Assembly: GCF_003312915.1 (NCBI RefSeq)
Contig: NZ_CP030261.1
Span: forward strand, 1,550,001 to 1,614,000
DNA from: Flavobacterium fluviale
GTDB lineage: Bacteria > Bacteroidota > Bacteroidia > Flavobacteriales > Flavobacteriaceae
Direction: 5' to 3'
Length of the DNA: 64,000 nt
Below, one piece after another: positions 51,066 to 60,079 of the stretch; the stretch's first letter is position 1; the number at the start of each line of letters is the position of its first letter. The translations under genes were made by a program, and so were the position numbers. Below the pieces are notes generated by a model that made no database searches, was not told the origin of the DNA, and saw only the letters and a program-made list of their open reading frames with translations.

Positions 51066-51647
51066 TTATCCGTGTACAGTTTCTTTTTTACCATAATTGG
51101 TAATAATAGAACCTTCGTATTCAATCCATTCTTTCCATCGTTTATCGATGTCGATGTTGTCTTGATATTTTCTGGCAAAACCTAAAAAAGTAGTGTAATG
51201 TCCGGCCTCAGAAATCATCAAATCACGATAGAATTTAGCTAATTCTTCGTCTTTAATGTTTTCAGAAAGAACTTTAAAACGCTCACAGCTTCGGGCTTCA
51301 ATCATGGCAGAGAATAATAATCGGTCGCAAAGTGCATCTCTTCTGCTTCCGTCTTTTTTCATGAATTTAAAAAGTTCATTTACATAATGGTCTTTCCTTT
51401 CACGTCCTAAAGTAAGTCCGCGTTTCTTTATCACATCATGGACCATTTGTAAATGTTCTAGTTCTTCTCTGGCAATCACGAGCATTTCGGTTACTAATTC
51501 CTCTAATTCAGAGTTGTAGGTAACAATACTTATTGCATTTGAAGCGGCTTTTTGTTCGCACCAAGCATGATCCGTTAAAATTTCCTCGATGTTCGACTCT
51601 ACGATATTTACCCATCTAGGGTCTGTAGCTAATTTTAATCCCAACAT
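51066..51647 (-). CDS. miaE: tRNA-(ms2io6A37)-hydroxylase MiaE
   Basis: A ferritin-like di-iron monooxygenase, 193 residues, that hydroxylates the isopentenyl group of ms2i6A37 in tRNA. The start MLGLKLATDPRWVNIVESNI is typical. Iron ligands are seen as E62-x-x-H65 in AREELEHLQMVHD, E117 in AMIEARSCERF and E147-x-x-H150 in ISEAGHYTTFL. It has its own promoter-like box upstream and leads into the AsmA-like gene. Confidence 0.93.
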   Translation of the reverse strand: MLGLKLATDPRWVNIVESNIEEILTDHAWCEQKAASNAISIVTYNSELEELVTEMLVIAREELEHLQMVHDVIKKRGLTLGRERKDHYVNELFKFMKKDGSRRDALCDRLLFSAMIEARSCERFKVLSENIKDEELAKFYRDLMISEAGHYTTFLGFARKYQDNIDIDKRWKEWIEYEGSIITNYGKKETVHG

Positions 51648-51670
51648 AATTTCCCAGCATTTTGTTCCTG

Positions 51671-51678
51671 CAAAATTA
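51671..51678 (-). promoter_or_regulatory. Putative -7 element of miaE
   Basis: TAATTTTG on the minus strand (plus CAAAATTA), 23 nt before the ATG; -33 box not clear. Confidence 0.4.
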
Positions 51679-51760
51679 GTGTTTTTTATTCCTAAAAATC
51701 ATGAAATATGGTGCTATTGCGCTGAAAAAAGCATTATTTTGTAAGTTGAAATAAATTACA

Positions 51761-53005
51761 ATGAATCAGTTAAAAAAACTTTTAATTATTGGGTTTGTGT
51801 GGCCTGAACCAAATTCTTCTGCAGCAGGCGGAAGAATGATGCAGTTGATTTCAATTTTCGCAGCAAACGGATTTGAAATTACATTTGCCAGCGCAGCGCA
51901 GGACAGTGATTTTATGGTTGATTTATCTGAGCTTGGAGTAATTAAAAAGAGCATAGAACTTAATTCAGCTACTTTTGATTCATTTTTGTTGGAACTAAAT
52001 CCCGATGTTGTGTTGTTCGATAGATTTATGATTGAAGAACAATTTGGATGGAGAGTAATCGAAAACTGCCCAAAAGCTATCAGGATTTTAGATACAGAAG
52101 ATCTGCATTGTTTGAGAACGGCAAGACAAAAAGCATTTAAGGAAAAACGGACTTTTGAAATGACTGATTTATTTTCTGAAGAAGTTGCTAAACGTGAAAT
52201 TGCTAGTATTTTACGGTGTGATTTATCTTTAATTATTTCTGAATTTGAAATGAAGATTCTAAAAGAAAATTTTAGAATTAGTTCGGAATTACTTTTTTAT
52301 CTTCCTTTTTTAGTTGATAAAATGAGTGAAGATGATTTGCTGCAATTGCCTTTGTTTGAAGATCGCCAGCATTATGTTTTTATCGGAAATTTTCTTCACG
52401 AACCCAATTGGAATACTGTTCAATATTTAAAAGAAGCGATTTGGCCTTCTATTAAAAAAGATTTTCCAGAAGCTGTTTTAGAAGTTTACGGCGCTTATCC
52501 TTCACAAAAAGTGCTGCAGTTACATCAGCCGAAAAATGGTTTTTTTATAATGGGAAGGGCAGCAAATGCTAATGAAGTGGTAAAAAAAGCAAGGGTGGTT
52601 TTGGCGCCAATTCGTTTTGGAGCAGGTTTGAAAGGGAAATTATTAGAGGCAATGCAATGCGGAACGCCGAGTGTAACAACTCCAATTGGTTCTGAAGCTA
52701 TGCATGGTAATTTACCATGGAATGGTTTTGTTGAAGATGATCCACAGGAATTTGCGAAAAAAGCAATTACGCTTTATAAAGATGAAAATCTTTGGAAACA
52801 GTCTCAGAAAAATGCTGTTGCGATTATTCATCAATGTTATCAAAAAAACAATTATTCAGATGAATTGACTGATTTGGTAGATAGATTATTGATCGATTCT
52901 ACAAATCATCGACTTCATAATTTTATGGGCAGTTTATTGCAGCATCATGCTTATAAAAGCACTATGTACATGTCAAAATGGATTGAGGCCAAAAATAAAA
53001 ATTAA
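51761..53005 (+). CDS. Glycosyltransferase, GT-B fold
   Basis: A 414-residue cytoplasmic protein. N-terminal domain: LLIIGFVWPEPNSSAAGGRM with the glycine-rich donor-side loop. C-terminal domain: VFIGNFLHEPNWNTVQYLKE, then ARVVLAPIRFGAGLKGKLLE and AMQCGTPSVTTPIGSEAMHG, which is the nucleotide-sugar-binding part of GT4-like enzymes. The sugar and acceptor are unknown. It is not in a polysaccharide cluster. Its stop overlaps the stop of the convergent AraC gene by 4 bp (TTAA shared). Confidence 0.82.
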   Translation: MNQLKKLLIIGFVWPEPNSSAAGGRMMQLISIFAANGFEITFASAAQDSDFMVDLSELGVIKKSIELNSATFDSFLLELNPDVVLFDRFMIEEQFGWRVIENCPKAIRILDTEDLHCLRTARQKAFKEKRTFEMTDLFSEEVAKREIASILRCDLSLIISEFEMKILKENFRISSELLFYLPFLVDKMSEDDLLQLPLFEDRQHYVFIGNFLHEPNWNTVQYLKEAIWPSIKKDFPEAVLEVYGAYPSQKVLQLHQPKNGFFIMGRAANANEVVKKARVVLAPIRFGAGLKGKLLEAMQCGTPSVTTPIGSEAMHGNLPWNGFVEDDPQEFAKKAITLYKDENLWKQSQKNAVAIIHQCYQKNNYSDELTDLVDRLLIDSTNHRLHNFMGSLLQHHAYKSTMYMSKWIEAKNKN

Positions 53006-53880
53006 GCTTCCATTTTTCCGAATCCTACGGTTTCACGATAAATTTGAGGCGAAACATCGGCATTGGTCTTAAAGAAACGGCTGAAATAATGTTCGTCATC
53101 ATAACCTAATTCGTAGGCAATTTCTTTTACGGTTTTATTGGTTAAATACAATTCTCGTTTAGCCTCAATAATTATTCTTTCCGAAATTAAGTCGGTTAGT
53201 GTTTTGTTGAAGTAATTCTTAGAGAGTTTTGCTAATGCTTTTGGTGAAATATTTAGCAGATCTGCGTAATTTCCAGCCGAATGTTTGGTTTTGAAATTGA
53301 GTTCGATGGCATCTTTTAAATTTTGAAGAATAGCGGGTTCTTTTGAATCTGGAACCGATTTTAGTTCTTCTAACTGCTCTGTTTTTAGTCTTGAAGCTGT
53401 AATTAAAAAAATCTTTAAGTACGAAATAAGCAGTTCGTATTGTGCCAATTCAGCATTTTGAATTTCAGCTTTCATTTGGTTAATAACCATTTTGAAAGTT
53501 AGCAGCGCTTGTTCTGTAACGTGAACATAAGGAGGCTGATAAATATTATTGAACAAAACGCCGTTACATGAAACTTCTTTTTGATGCATATGAATGCAGT
53601 AAAAATCAGGATGAAAATGAATCGCAATTCCTTCAATCGGTTCATTTACGCAAAGCATAAAAGGCTGATAAGGTGAAAAGGCGAGAAGTGAGTTTTCTTC
53701 AAATTGATGTTCTGCAAAGTCAGCTTTAACTTTACCTTTTCCTTTGGTTACCCAAATCAAAGAGTAATAATTGTTTCGCTGTAAATGGTCAAAATGGCTG
53801 TTGTCATCAAACGAAAGAATTTTAAATGCTAAATTACCGTTCTGCGGATTTATCAAAGTTGAAACATTTGAAGAACTCAT
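53002..53880 (-). CDS. AraC-family transcriptional regulator
   Basis: 292 residues. An N-terminal cupin-like sensor part (GNLAFKILSFDDNSHFDHLQ, EGIAIHFHPDFYCIHMHQKE) precedes two HTH motifs of AraC type at about 205-285: SAGNYADLLNISPKALAKLS and VKEIAYELGYDDEHYFSRFF with the canonical SRFFK and SPQIYR. The ligand is unknown. The AhpD-like gene lies 95 bp upstream on the same strand and is a likely target or partner (inference). Confidence 0.9.
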   Translation of the reverse strand: MSSSNVSTLINPQNGNLAFKILSFDDNSHFDHLQRNNYYSLIWVTKGKGKVKADFAEHQFEENSLLAFSPYQPFMLCVNEPIEGIAIHFHPDFYCIHMHQKEVSCNGVLFNNIYQPPYVHVTEQALLTFKMVINQMKAEIQNAELAQYELLISYLKIFLITASRLKTEQLEELKSVPDSKEPAILQNLKDAIELNFKTKHSAGNYADLLNISPKALAKLSKNYFNKTLTDLISERIIIEAKRELYLTNKTVKEIAYELGYDDEHYFSRFFKTNADVSPQIYRETVGFGKMEA

Positions 53881-53975
53881 GTGTAATAGTGTTTTTGAAA
53901 ATATAAAGATAGTTATGAAATGAATTCACAACTATCCTTATAAATTGTTTTTTGTTATAGTGTGCTTGTGTTTAA

Positions 53976-54506
53976 TTATACTGCTGGAAAATCAATTTCA
54001 GTATTAGCAACGTTGTTGAAATAGTTTGTTAAAACATTTAAAGCAACATGAGCAATAGTTTCAGCAATTTCTGCGTCAGAAACTCCTGCATTTTTAGCTT
54101 TGTTAACATCTTCATCATTTACTAAACCGCTTTTACTGATTAAAGTTTTGGCTAATTGTAAAATTGCTTCTGTTTTAGCGTCTGCTGAATTTCCTGTTCT
54201 TGCTGCTTTTAAAACCGCTGGATCTGCCTTAACTAATTTTTCTCCAATAAAGGTATGAGCTGCTAAACAATAATCACAAGAGTTGCTTTCTGAAACTGCT
54301 AATGCAATTAATTCGCCGGTTTTAGCGCTTAGTTTTCCGTGGCTTAATGCACCGCTCAAGTTCAAATATCCTTCAAGAACTGCTGGAGAATTTCCCATTG
54401 TTCTCATCATGTTTGGAACTACGCCTAATTTTGCTTGTACAGCGTTGAATAAATCTTTAGTTTTTCCTGTTACTTCTTCTGGGTTTAATGCTGTTAATCG
54501 TGTCAT
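53976..54506 (-). CDS. AhpD-like carboxymuconolactone decarboxylase-family protein
   Basis: A 176-residue helical protein. The redox motif is S-C77-D-Y-C80-L-A-A-H84 with the upstream E65 (GELIALAVSESNSCDYCLAA), as in AhpD-type peroxidase partners. These proteins reduce peroxides or peroxiredoxins through the CxxC; true decarboxylases lack it. The neighbour is an AraC regulator. The promoter is not clear. Confidence 0.9.
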   Translation of the reverse strand: MTRLTALNPEEVTGKTKDLFNAVQAKLGVVPNMMRTMGNSPAVLEGYLNLSGALSHGKLSAKTGELIALAVSESNSCDYCLAAHTFIGEKLVKADPAVLKAARTGNSADAKTEAILQLAKTLISKSGLVNDEDVNKAKNAGVSDAEIAETIAHVALNVLTNYFNNVANTEIDFPAV

Positions 54507-54636
54507 TTTATTTAAATTTTAAATGTTATTATTTGTTGTTGTCTTTTGACATTACAAAGGTGCGACGATTAAAGATTTTAGAACATGGAGGATTTACGCT
54601 ATGTGATGGACAATTTTCCCTGACAGTTGTTTTAAA

Positions 54637-54676
54637 CAAAAAAATCCTCGATTACCATTTGTAATCGAGGATTTTT
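54637..54676 (-). terminator. Terminator of the M1 aminopeptidase gene
   Basis: AAAAATCCTCGATTAC (54640-54655) with its 16-nt complement 54661-54676; on the minus strand the stem ends in a T run. Confidence 0.9.
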
Positions 54677-54731
54677 GTCTCATTTTCCACTCTTAATCTA
54701 CAGTTCTTTGATCTCACAACTGCGACTGCGA

Positions 54732-56579
54732 CTATTTCAAAATACCACCAACGGCCTGAACTGTTGTAGCATGATAACCAGATTTTGCTTTTTCGAAAAT
54801 CTGTTTAGCCCAAACTTTTCCTTCAGGAGTCTTAACCATTTCTTTATAAAGCATCATTATAGATCCCGTTCTGCTGGTTCCAATTAAAAATTGTTCAATT
54901 GCAGGATATGCTGGTTTGTATTGGTGTATTAATGCTTGAACAAACCATTGACGTTTAATGATGAAATTTCCACCTTTAGTAAAGTTGAATTCATTGTCAA
55001 TTGCTTCCATTTCTTTAGCTGTGATATCTGTTGGAAGGTGGTCTATAAAATGTTGTTTTTCTGAAGTTGTTGTAATTTTTTGGCTTAAACCTTTTACTCC
55101 AGTTTCTCTCCAGCTATTTTGGATTTTATCGATAGCATCAAAATCTGCTGAACTTACCGTTGTTATGTTTGAAGGAATTCCAGGTTTGTAAATCCAATCT
55201 TCTAGTTTGATTTTGTCTGCTAAAGTTTTGTCTCCTTTGATAAGGTTTTCGTTAAGATATTTTACAAAGTCCTCTGTAGTAATTGATTTAAATGCATGTG
55301 CATCGAAATAGTTTTTAATGAAAATATCAAATTTTTCACGTCCAACGGCATCTTCAATAACCCTTAAAAAAGCATAGCCTTTTACATAAGGAATCATACT
55401 GATTCCGTCATCAGGATTTCTTCCTGTTAAAGATACTTTTAATCTTGTGTCAGGATTTGTATCTCCATATTCAGCAACATTATCGACTAATTCTTTGCGT
55501 GTGATAACATTTTGCATTTCAAATTCTTTCTTTCCAAAAATAGCTTCTCCAATACGATGTTCAACATAAGTCGTAAAACCTTCGTTTAACCAAATATCAT
55601 CCCAAGTTGCATTTGTAACTAAATTTCCGCTCCAGCTGTGGCCTAATTCGTGTGCCAATAAACTAGTTAACGAGCGATCTCCAGCAATAACTCCTGGTGT
55701 TAAAAAAGTAAGGTTTGGATTTTCCATTCCACCATAAGGGAAACTTGGAGGTAAAACCAAAACATCATAGCGCCCCCAACGGTAAGGGCCATACAATTTT
55801 TCTGCAGCAATAACCATTTTTCCTAGTTCAGCAAATTCATAAGCAGCACTTTTTAAAACAGATGGTTCGGCATAGACACCAGTTTTGTTGTCGATTGCTT
55901 TAAACTCCATATCTCCAACGGCAATCGCCATTAAATAAGACGGAATTGCTTTGTCTTGTTTGAAAGTGTAAACTCCAGTATCATTTTTCTTCTGTGGATT
56001 TACTGCGCTCATCACTGCTAATAAATCTTTCGGAACGGTAACTTTTGCATTATAAGTAAAACGAATTCCCGGAGAATCCTGACATGGAATCCATGTTCTT
56101 GACCAAACGCTTTCTCCTTGCGAAAATAAAAATGGTTTCTTTTTATCTGCTGTTTGTTCTGGTTTTAACCATTGTAATGCAACAGCATCTTTAGTTGTGT
56201 TGTAGTAAATATTTACTTTAGTTGTATTTGGTTCAATTGTAATACGAAGCGGTTTTCCGTGAAATTCAGTGGCTGCACCTAGTTTAAATTTGGTTTCTTT
56301 TTCGTCGTCGCCTAAAGTAACTTTTGTTATCTCTAAGGTGTTTTCATCGAAAATTATTTCATTTCCTTTGCTGATATTGTCAATTAGCCAGGAAGCTTTT
56401 CCTGAAATAGTCTGTGTGTCAAAGTCGACTTTAATATCTAGATCAAGATGTTTTACAACAGCAAGTTCTGGTTTAGAATAGCTGTGTTCGTCTGTAACAG
56501 CGGCTGGTTTTTCCGTTTGGTCTTTTTTCTGGCAGGCAATTATTGTCAGAAATAAAGCTGCAAGGATTAGTTTTTTCAT
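54732..56579 (-). CDS. M1-family aminopeptidase (leukotriene A4 hydrolase-like) lipoprotein
   Basis: 615 residues. The start 56579 gives a lipoprotein signal MKKLILAALFLTIIAC with C16; the longer frame up to 56639 overlaps the upstream terminator and is rejected. An N-terminal beta domain is followed by the peptidase: FPYGGMENPNLTFLTPGV (exopeptidase motif GGMEN) and H310-E-L-G-H314 with E333 (DDIWLNEGFTTYVEHRIGEA). The C-terminal armadillo-like part KQWFVQALIHQYKPAYPAIE type is as in LTA4H (GTSRTGSIMMLYKEM). It removes N-terminal residues from peptides in the periplasm or on the surface. Confidence 0.92.
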   Translation of the reverse strand: MKKLILAALFLTIIACQKKDQTEKPAAVTDEHSYSKPELAVVKHLDLDIKVDFDTQTISGKASWLIDNISKGNEIIFDENTLEITKVTLGDDEKETKFKLGAATEFHGKPLRITIEPNTTKVNIYYNTTKDAVALQWLKPEQTADKKKPFLFSQGESVWSRTWIPCQDSPGIRFTYNAKVTVPKDLLAVMSAVNPQKKNDTGVYTFKQDKAIPSYLMAIAVGDMEFKAIDNKTGVYAEPSVLKSAAYEFAELGKMVIAAEKLYGPYRWGRYDVLVLPPSFPYGGMENPNLTFLTPGVIAGDRSLTSLLAHELGHSWSGNLVTNATWDDIWLNEGFTTYVEHRIGEAIFGKKEFEMQNVITRKELVDNVAEYGDTNPDTRLKVSLTGRNPDDGISMIPYVKGYAFLRVIEDAVGREKFDIFIKNYFDAHAFKSITTEDFVKYLNENLIKGDKTLADKIKLEDWIYKPGIPSNITTVSSADFDAIDKIQNSWRETGVKGLSQKITTTSEKQHFIDHLPTDITAKEMEAIDNEFNFTKGGNFIIKRQWFVQALIHQYKPAYPAIEQFLIGTSRTGSIMMLYKEMVKTPEGKVWAKQIFEKAKSGYHATTVQAVGGILK

Positions 56580-56614
56580 TTTATGAAGTATTGAATTGAG
56601 AATGAAAATTAAAC

Positions 56615-56649
56615 AAAAAATCCCGTTTTGCGTAAACAAAACGGGATTT
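56615..56649 (-). terminator. Terminator of the pyruvate dehydrogenase operon
   Basis: AAATCCCGTTTTG, loop CGTAAA, CAAAACGGGATTT; minus strand leads into TTTTTTGTTT. It stands in front of the aminopeptidase gene. Confidence 0.85.
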
Positions 56650-56693
56650 AAATATAAAAATTTACCTTCGATTAAGCTCAGGCTGACAAAAAA

Positions 56694-58352
56694 TTATGCC
56701 AACATTGTAACTGGGCTTTCGATGTATTGTTTTAATGTTTGTAAGAATTGAGCGCCAGTTGCACCGTCAATTGTTCTGTGGTCACATGCTAATGATAACA
56801 TCATTGTGTTTCCAACTACGATTTGACCGTTTTTAACTACTGGTTTCTCAACAATTGCACCTACAGATAGGATGGCAGAGTTTGGCTGGTTGATAATAGA
56901 ATTAAATTCAGTAATGCCAAACATTCCAAGGTTAGATACTGTAAAAGTACTTCCTTCCATTTCTTGTGGTCCTAATTTTTTGTTTTTAGCTCTTCCGGCA
57001 AGGTCTCTTACAGAAGCACCAATTTGAGATAAACTCATAGCATCTGTAAATTTCAATACAGGAACTACTAATCCGTCTTCAACAGCTACAGCAACACCAA
57101 TATTTACGTGGTGGTTGATGATGATAGCATCCTCTTTCCACTGAGAGTTGATCTTTGGGTGTTTTTTCAATGCTAATGCACAAGCTTTAATTACCATATC
57201 GTTGAAAGATACTTTTGTATCAGGAACTGTATTGATAGTTGCTCTTGCACCCATTGCTTCGTCCATACTTACTTCGATCACTAAGTTGTAGTGAGGCGCA
57301 GTAAATAAAGATTCTGCCAAACGTTTAGCGATAATCTTACGCATTTGAGAGTTTTTGATCTCTTCTGTGTAAACTTCTCCAGCAGGAACAAATACTTTTG
57401 GTGAAGCAGGAGCAGAAGCTTCTTGTTTTGCATCAGCAGCTTTTGCAGCAGGTTGTCCTTGAGCAGATGGAGTAAAGTTCTCGATATCGCTTTTTACGAT
57501 ACGGCCGTTTTCTCCAGATCCTTTTACTTGTGATAATTGAATTCCTTTGTCAGAAGCAATTTTCTTAGCTAAAGGTGAAGCTAGGATTCTTCCTCCATTT
57601 GATGAAGTGTCAGCTGTTGCTTCTGTTGCTTTTTCGGCAGCAGGAGCAGCTTTTTCTTCAGTGGCAGGAGCACTTGCAGGTGCGGCTCCTCCGGCAGTAT
57701 AGTTGTCGGCAATTCCAGAAATATCAGTTCCTGCAGGTCCAATGATAGCTAATAAACTGTCAACAGGAGCAGTGTTTCCTTCTTGAATTCCGATGTATAA
57801 TAATGTTCCAGCATTGAATGACTCAAACTCCATTGTAGCTTTGTCTGTTTCAATTTCTGCTAAAATATCTCCTTCCGCTACAGCGTCGCCTTCTTTTTTC
57901 AGCCAAGTTGCTACTGTACCTTCTGTCATTGTATCACTCAAACGCGGCATAGTTACAACTATAACACCTTTTGGTAATTCAGTAGCTGCTTTTGCAGGGG
58001 CAGCAGTTTCAGTTTTTGTTTCTGCAGCAGGAGCATCTTCTTTAGCTTCTGCCTTTGGCGCTTCAGCAGCAGCAGGAGCGTCACCACCAGCTAAAAGAGC
58101 AGAAATATCTTCTCCTTCTTTACCGATGATTGCAAGTAATGAATCAACAGGAGCAGTTTCTCCAGCTTGAATTCCGATATGTAAAAGAGTTCCTTCGTTA
58201 AAAGATTCGAACTCCATTGTAGCTTTGTCTGTTTCAATTTCAGCAAGGATATCTCCTTCGCTGATTTTGTCGCCTACTTTTTTTAACCAAGTCGCTACCG
58301 TTCCTTCCGTCATAGTATCGCTCAAACGAGGCATTGTTACTTTAATAGCCAT
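56694..58352 (-). CDS. pdhC: Pyruvate dehydrogenase E2, dihydrolipoyl acetyltransferase
   Basis: 552 residues, core of the pyruvate dehydrogenase complex. Two lipoyl domains, residues 2-78 (K43 in EIETDKATMEFESF) and 131-208 (K171, same motif), joined by Ala/Pro/Lys-rich linkers. Then the E3-binding domain at about 255-292 (RILASPLAKKIASDKGIQLS) and the catalytic domain from about 325 with the active motif D524-H525-R-T-I-D-G. It could in principle serve another 2-oxo acid, but the adjacent E1 alpha gene (7 bp upstream end to start) and the C-terminal sequence favour pyruvate. Confidence 0.94.
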   Translation of the reverse strand: MAIKVTMPRLSDTMTEGTVATWLKKVGDKISEGDILAEIETDKATMEFESFNEGTLLHIGIQAGETAPVDSLLAIIGKEGEDISALLAGGDAPAAAEAPKAEAKEDAPAAETKTETAAPAKAATELPKGVIVVTMPRLSDTMTEGTVATWLKKEGDAVAEGDILAEIETDKATMEFESFNAGTLLYIGIQEGNTAPVDSLLAIIGPAGTDISGIADNYTAGGAAPASAPATEEKAAPAAEKATEATADTSSNGGRILASPLAKKIASDKGIQLSQVKGSGENGRIVKSDIENFTPSAQGQPAAKAADAKQEASAPASPKVFVPAGEVYTEEIKNSQMRKIIAKRLAESLFTAPHYNLVIEVSMDEAMGARATINTVPDTKVSFNDMVIKACALALKKHPKINSQWKEDAIIINHHVNIGVAVAVEDGLVVPVLKFTDAMSLSQIGASVRDLAGRAKNKKLGPQEMEGSTFTVSNLGMFGITEFNSIINQPNSAILSVGAIVEKPVVKNGQIVVGNTMMLSLACDHRTIDGATGAQFLQTLKQYIESPVTMLA

Positions 58353-58358
58353 AATTAA

Positions 58359-59357
58359 TTATAGTTTATGAGGTGTAAATGGATAGTCTTCTTGTGCGTA
58401 TACTACATCGTATAATTGTTGCAATTCTGGATATGGAGATTCTTCAGCGAATTTCGCACATTCTTCAACTAAGTCTTTAACTCTTTGGTCAATTACTTCA
58501 ATTTCTTCGTCAGTAGCATATTTTTGATCCTTAATTACATCAAGAACTTGTGTAATTGGGTCGATTTTTTTGTATTCTTCAACTTCTTCTTTAGAACGGT
58601 ACAATTGTGCATCAGACATAGAGTGTCCTCTGTAACGGTATGTTTTCATTTCAAGGAAAGTTGGTCCATCGCCGCGACGCGCTCTTTCGATAGCTTCGTG
58701 CATAGCTTCGGCAACTTTTACTGGGTTCATTCCATCAACAGGTCCGCAAGGCATTTCATAACCTAAACCTAGTTTCCAGATGTCAGTGTGGTTTGCAGTT
58801 CTTTCTACAGAAGTTCCCATTGCATAACCATTGTTTTCAACGATAAATACAACTGGCAATTTCCACAACATAGCCATGTTGAAAGCTTCGTGTAAAGAAC
58901 CTTGTCTTGCAGCTCCGTCACCAAAATAAGTCATGGTAACACCGCCAGTGTTGAAATACTTATCAGCAAAAGCTAAACCAGCTCCTACTGGAATTTGTCC
59001 ACCAACAATTCCGTGACCACCATAAAAACGGTGCTCTTTAGAGAAAATGTGCATAGAACCTCCCATACCTTTAGAAGTTCCTGTTACTTTTCCTAAAAGT
59101 TCTGCCATTACATTTCTAGGATCAACTCCCATACCAATTGGCTGAACGTGGTTTCTGTAAGCAGTAATCATTTTGTCTTTGGTCAAATCCATAGCGTGCA
59201 GTGCGCCAGCTAATACAGCTTCTTGACCATTATATAGGTGTAGAAAACCTCTAACTTTTTGTTGAATGTATAATGCTGCAAGTTTGTCTTCAAACTTTCT
59301 CCAAAGCAGCATGTCCTCATACCACTTTAAATATACCTCTTTTGTAACTTCTTTCAT
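58359..59357 (-). CDS. pdhA: Pyruvate dehydrogenase E1 component, alpha subunit
   Basis: 332 residues; the thiamine-diphosphate half of the heterotetrameric E1. The TPP/Mg motif is G146-D-G148 through N175-N176 (FGDGAARQGSLHEAFN.. FIVENNGYAMGTS). Further E1 alpha words: RGFLHLYNGQEAVLAGALHA, HIFSKEHRFYGGHGIVGGQI and the phosphorylation-loop region TYRYRGHSMSDAQLYRSKEE. The E1 beta gene is not in the window, so it lies elsewhere. pdhC follows after 6 bp. Confidence 0.95.
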   Translation of the reverse strand: MKEVTKEVYLKWYEDMLLWRKFEDKLAALYIQQKVRGFLHLYNGQEAVLAGALHAMDLTKDKMITAYRNHVQPIGMGVDPRNVMAELLGKVTGTSKGMGGSMHIFSKEHRFYGGHGIVGGQIPVGAGLAFADKYFNTGGVTMTYFGDGAARQGSLHEAFNMAMLWKLPVVFIVENNGYAMGTSVERTANHTDIWKLGLGYEMPCGPVDGMNPVKVAEAMHEAIERARRGDGPTFLEMKTYRYRGHSMSDAQLYRSKEEVEEYKKIDPITQVLDVIKDQKYATDEEIEVIDQRVKDLVEECAKFAEESPYPELQQLYDVVYAQEDYPFTPHKL

Positions 59358-59458
59358 CTGAATTCTTTCTTTTGCTAAAGTTGTTTGTGTTATCGATTAT
59401 TGTGCCTGTAACGCAAAATAGTTTCCTCCCACAAATTTGCGCCCGAAAGGTCGGGATG

Positions 59459-59466
59459 CAAAAATA
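59459..59466 (-). promoter_or_regulatory. Putative -7 element of pdhA-pdhC
   Basis: TATTTTTG on the minus strand (plus CAAAAATA). The leader of about 95 nt would begin with the palindrome CCCGAAAGGTCGGG (59442-59455). No clear -33 box. Confidence 0.4.
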
Positions 59467-59516
59467 AGACATTACATTTAAGAACTAAAATTTAATGACT
59501 ACTTTTTGGCTTTTTT

Positions 59517-59999
59517 TTACAAGAACTTTTTGTCAAACATTAAAGGGAGTAAATTTTTCAATGATGATGATTTGTAAACTTCTCCAATTTCGCCCATAAA
59601 ATAGATTTCAATTGGTGTGTCTTGTTTTATTTCGTATTCTGCAATTGACTGTCGGCATGAGCCGCAAGGCGGAATAGGAGCGGTGGTTGGATTTGTATCG
59701 GAGGCTGCCGTAATGGCCATTTTTACTATTTTGGCTTCAGGGTAAACACTTCCTGCATGAAAAATTGCTACTCTTTCTGCGCAAAGTCCAGATGGATATG
59801 CCGCATTTTCTTGGTTGGAACCTAAAACAATTTTTCCGTTATCTAAAAGTAAAGCTGTGCCCACTCTAAATTTCGAATAAGGAGCGTAGGCTTTTTTTCT
59901 TATATCCACCGCTTGATTCATTAAATCTTGAATTTCTTCTGGAAGTTCTTTTAAATTATCGAATATTGTAAATGAAGTTGTTATATTGATTTCTTTCAT
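59517..59999 (-). CDS. cdd: Cytidine deaminase
   Basis: 160 residues; zinc enzyme of pyrimidine salvage that turns (deoxy)cytidine into uridine. Motifs: AYAPYSKFRVGTALLLDNGK, the catalytic C73-A-E75 (PSGLCAERVAIF) and P111-C112-G-S-C115 (PIPPCGSCRQS). It is the C-A-E tetramer type. It lies after porV on the same strand, with a terminator between them. Confidence 0.94.
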   Translation of the reverse strand: MKEINITTSFTIFDNLKELPEEIQDLMNQAVDIRKKAYAPYSKFRVGTALLLDNGKIVLGSNQENAAYPSGLCAERVAIFHAGSVYPEAKIVKMAITAASDTNPTTAPIPPCGSCRQSIAEYEIKQDTPIEIYFMGEIGEVYKSSSLKNLLPLMFDKKFL

Positions 60000-60010
60000 C
60001 TGTTTTTAAG

Positions 60011-60051
60011 GGAAAAAAAATCCAAATTCCTAAAATGAGGGAATTTGGATT
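60011..60051 (-). terminator. Terminator of porU-porV
   Basis: AATCCAAATTCC (60019-60030) with GGAATTTGGATT (60040-60051), 9-nt loop; minus strand followed by TTTTTTTT. Confidence 0.88.
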
Positions 60052-60079
60052 GAATTGTTTTTATTTTAATGTAATTTCT

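Noticed and set aside
51014..51178. Longer start for the AsmA-like gene
   Set aside because: It would overlap the end of miaE and put 55 polar residues before the membrane helix; ATG 51013 fits the family.
57793..58170. 125-codon plus-strand Ala/Ser-rich frame opposite the E2 gene
   Set aside because: It mirrors the Ala/Pro linker and lipoyl-domain codons of pdhC; not a separate gene.
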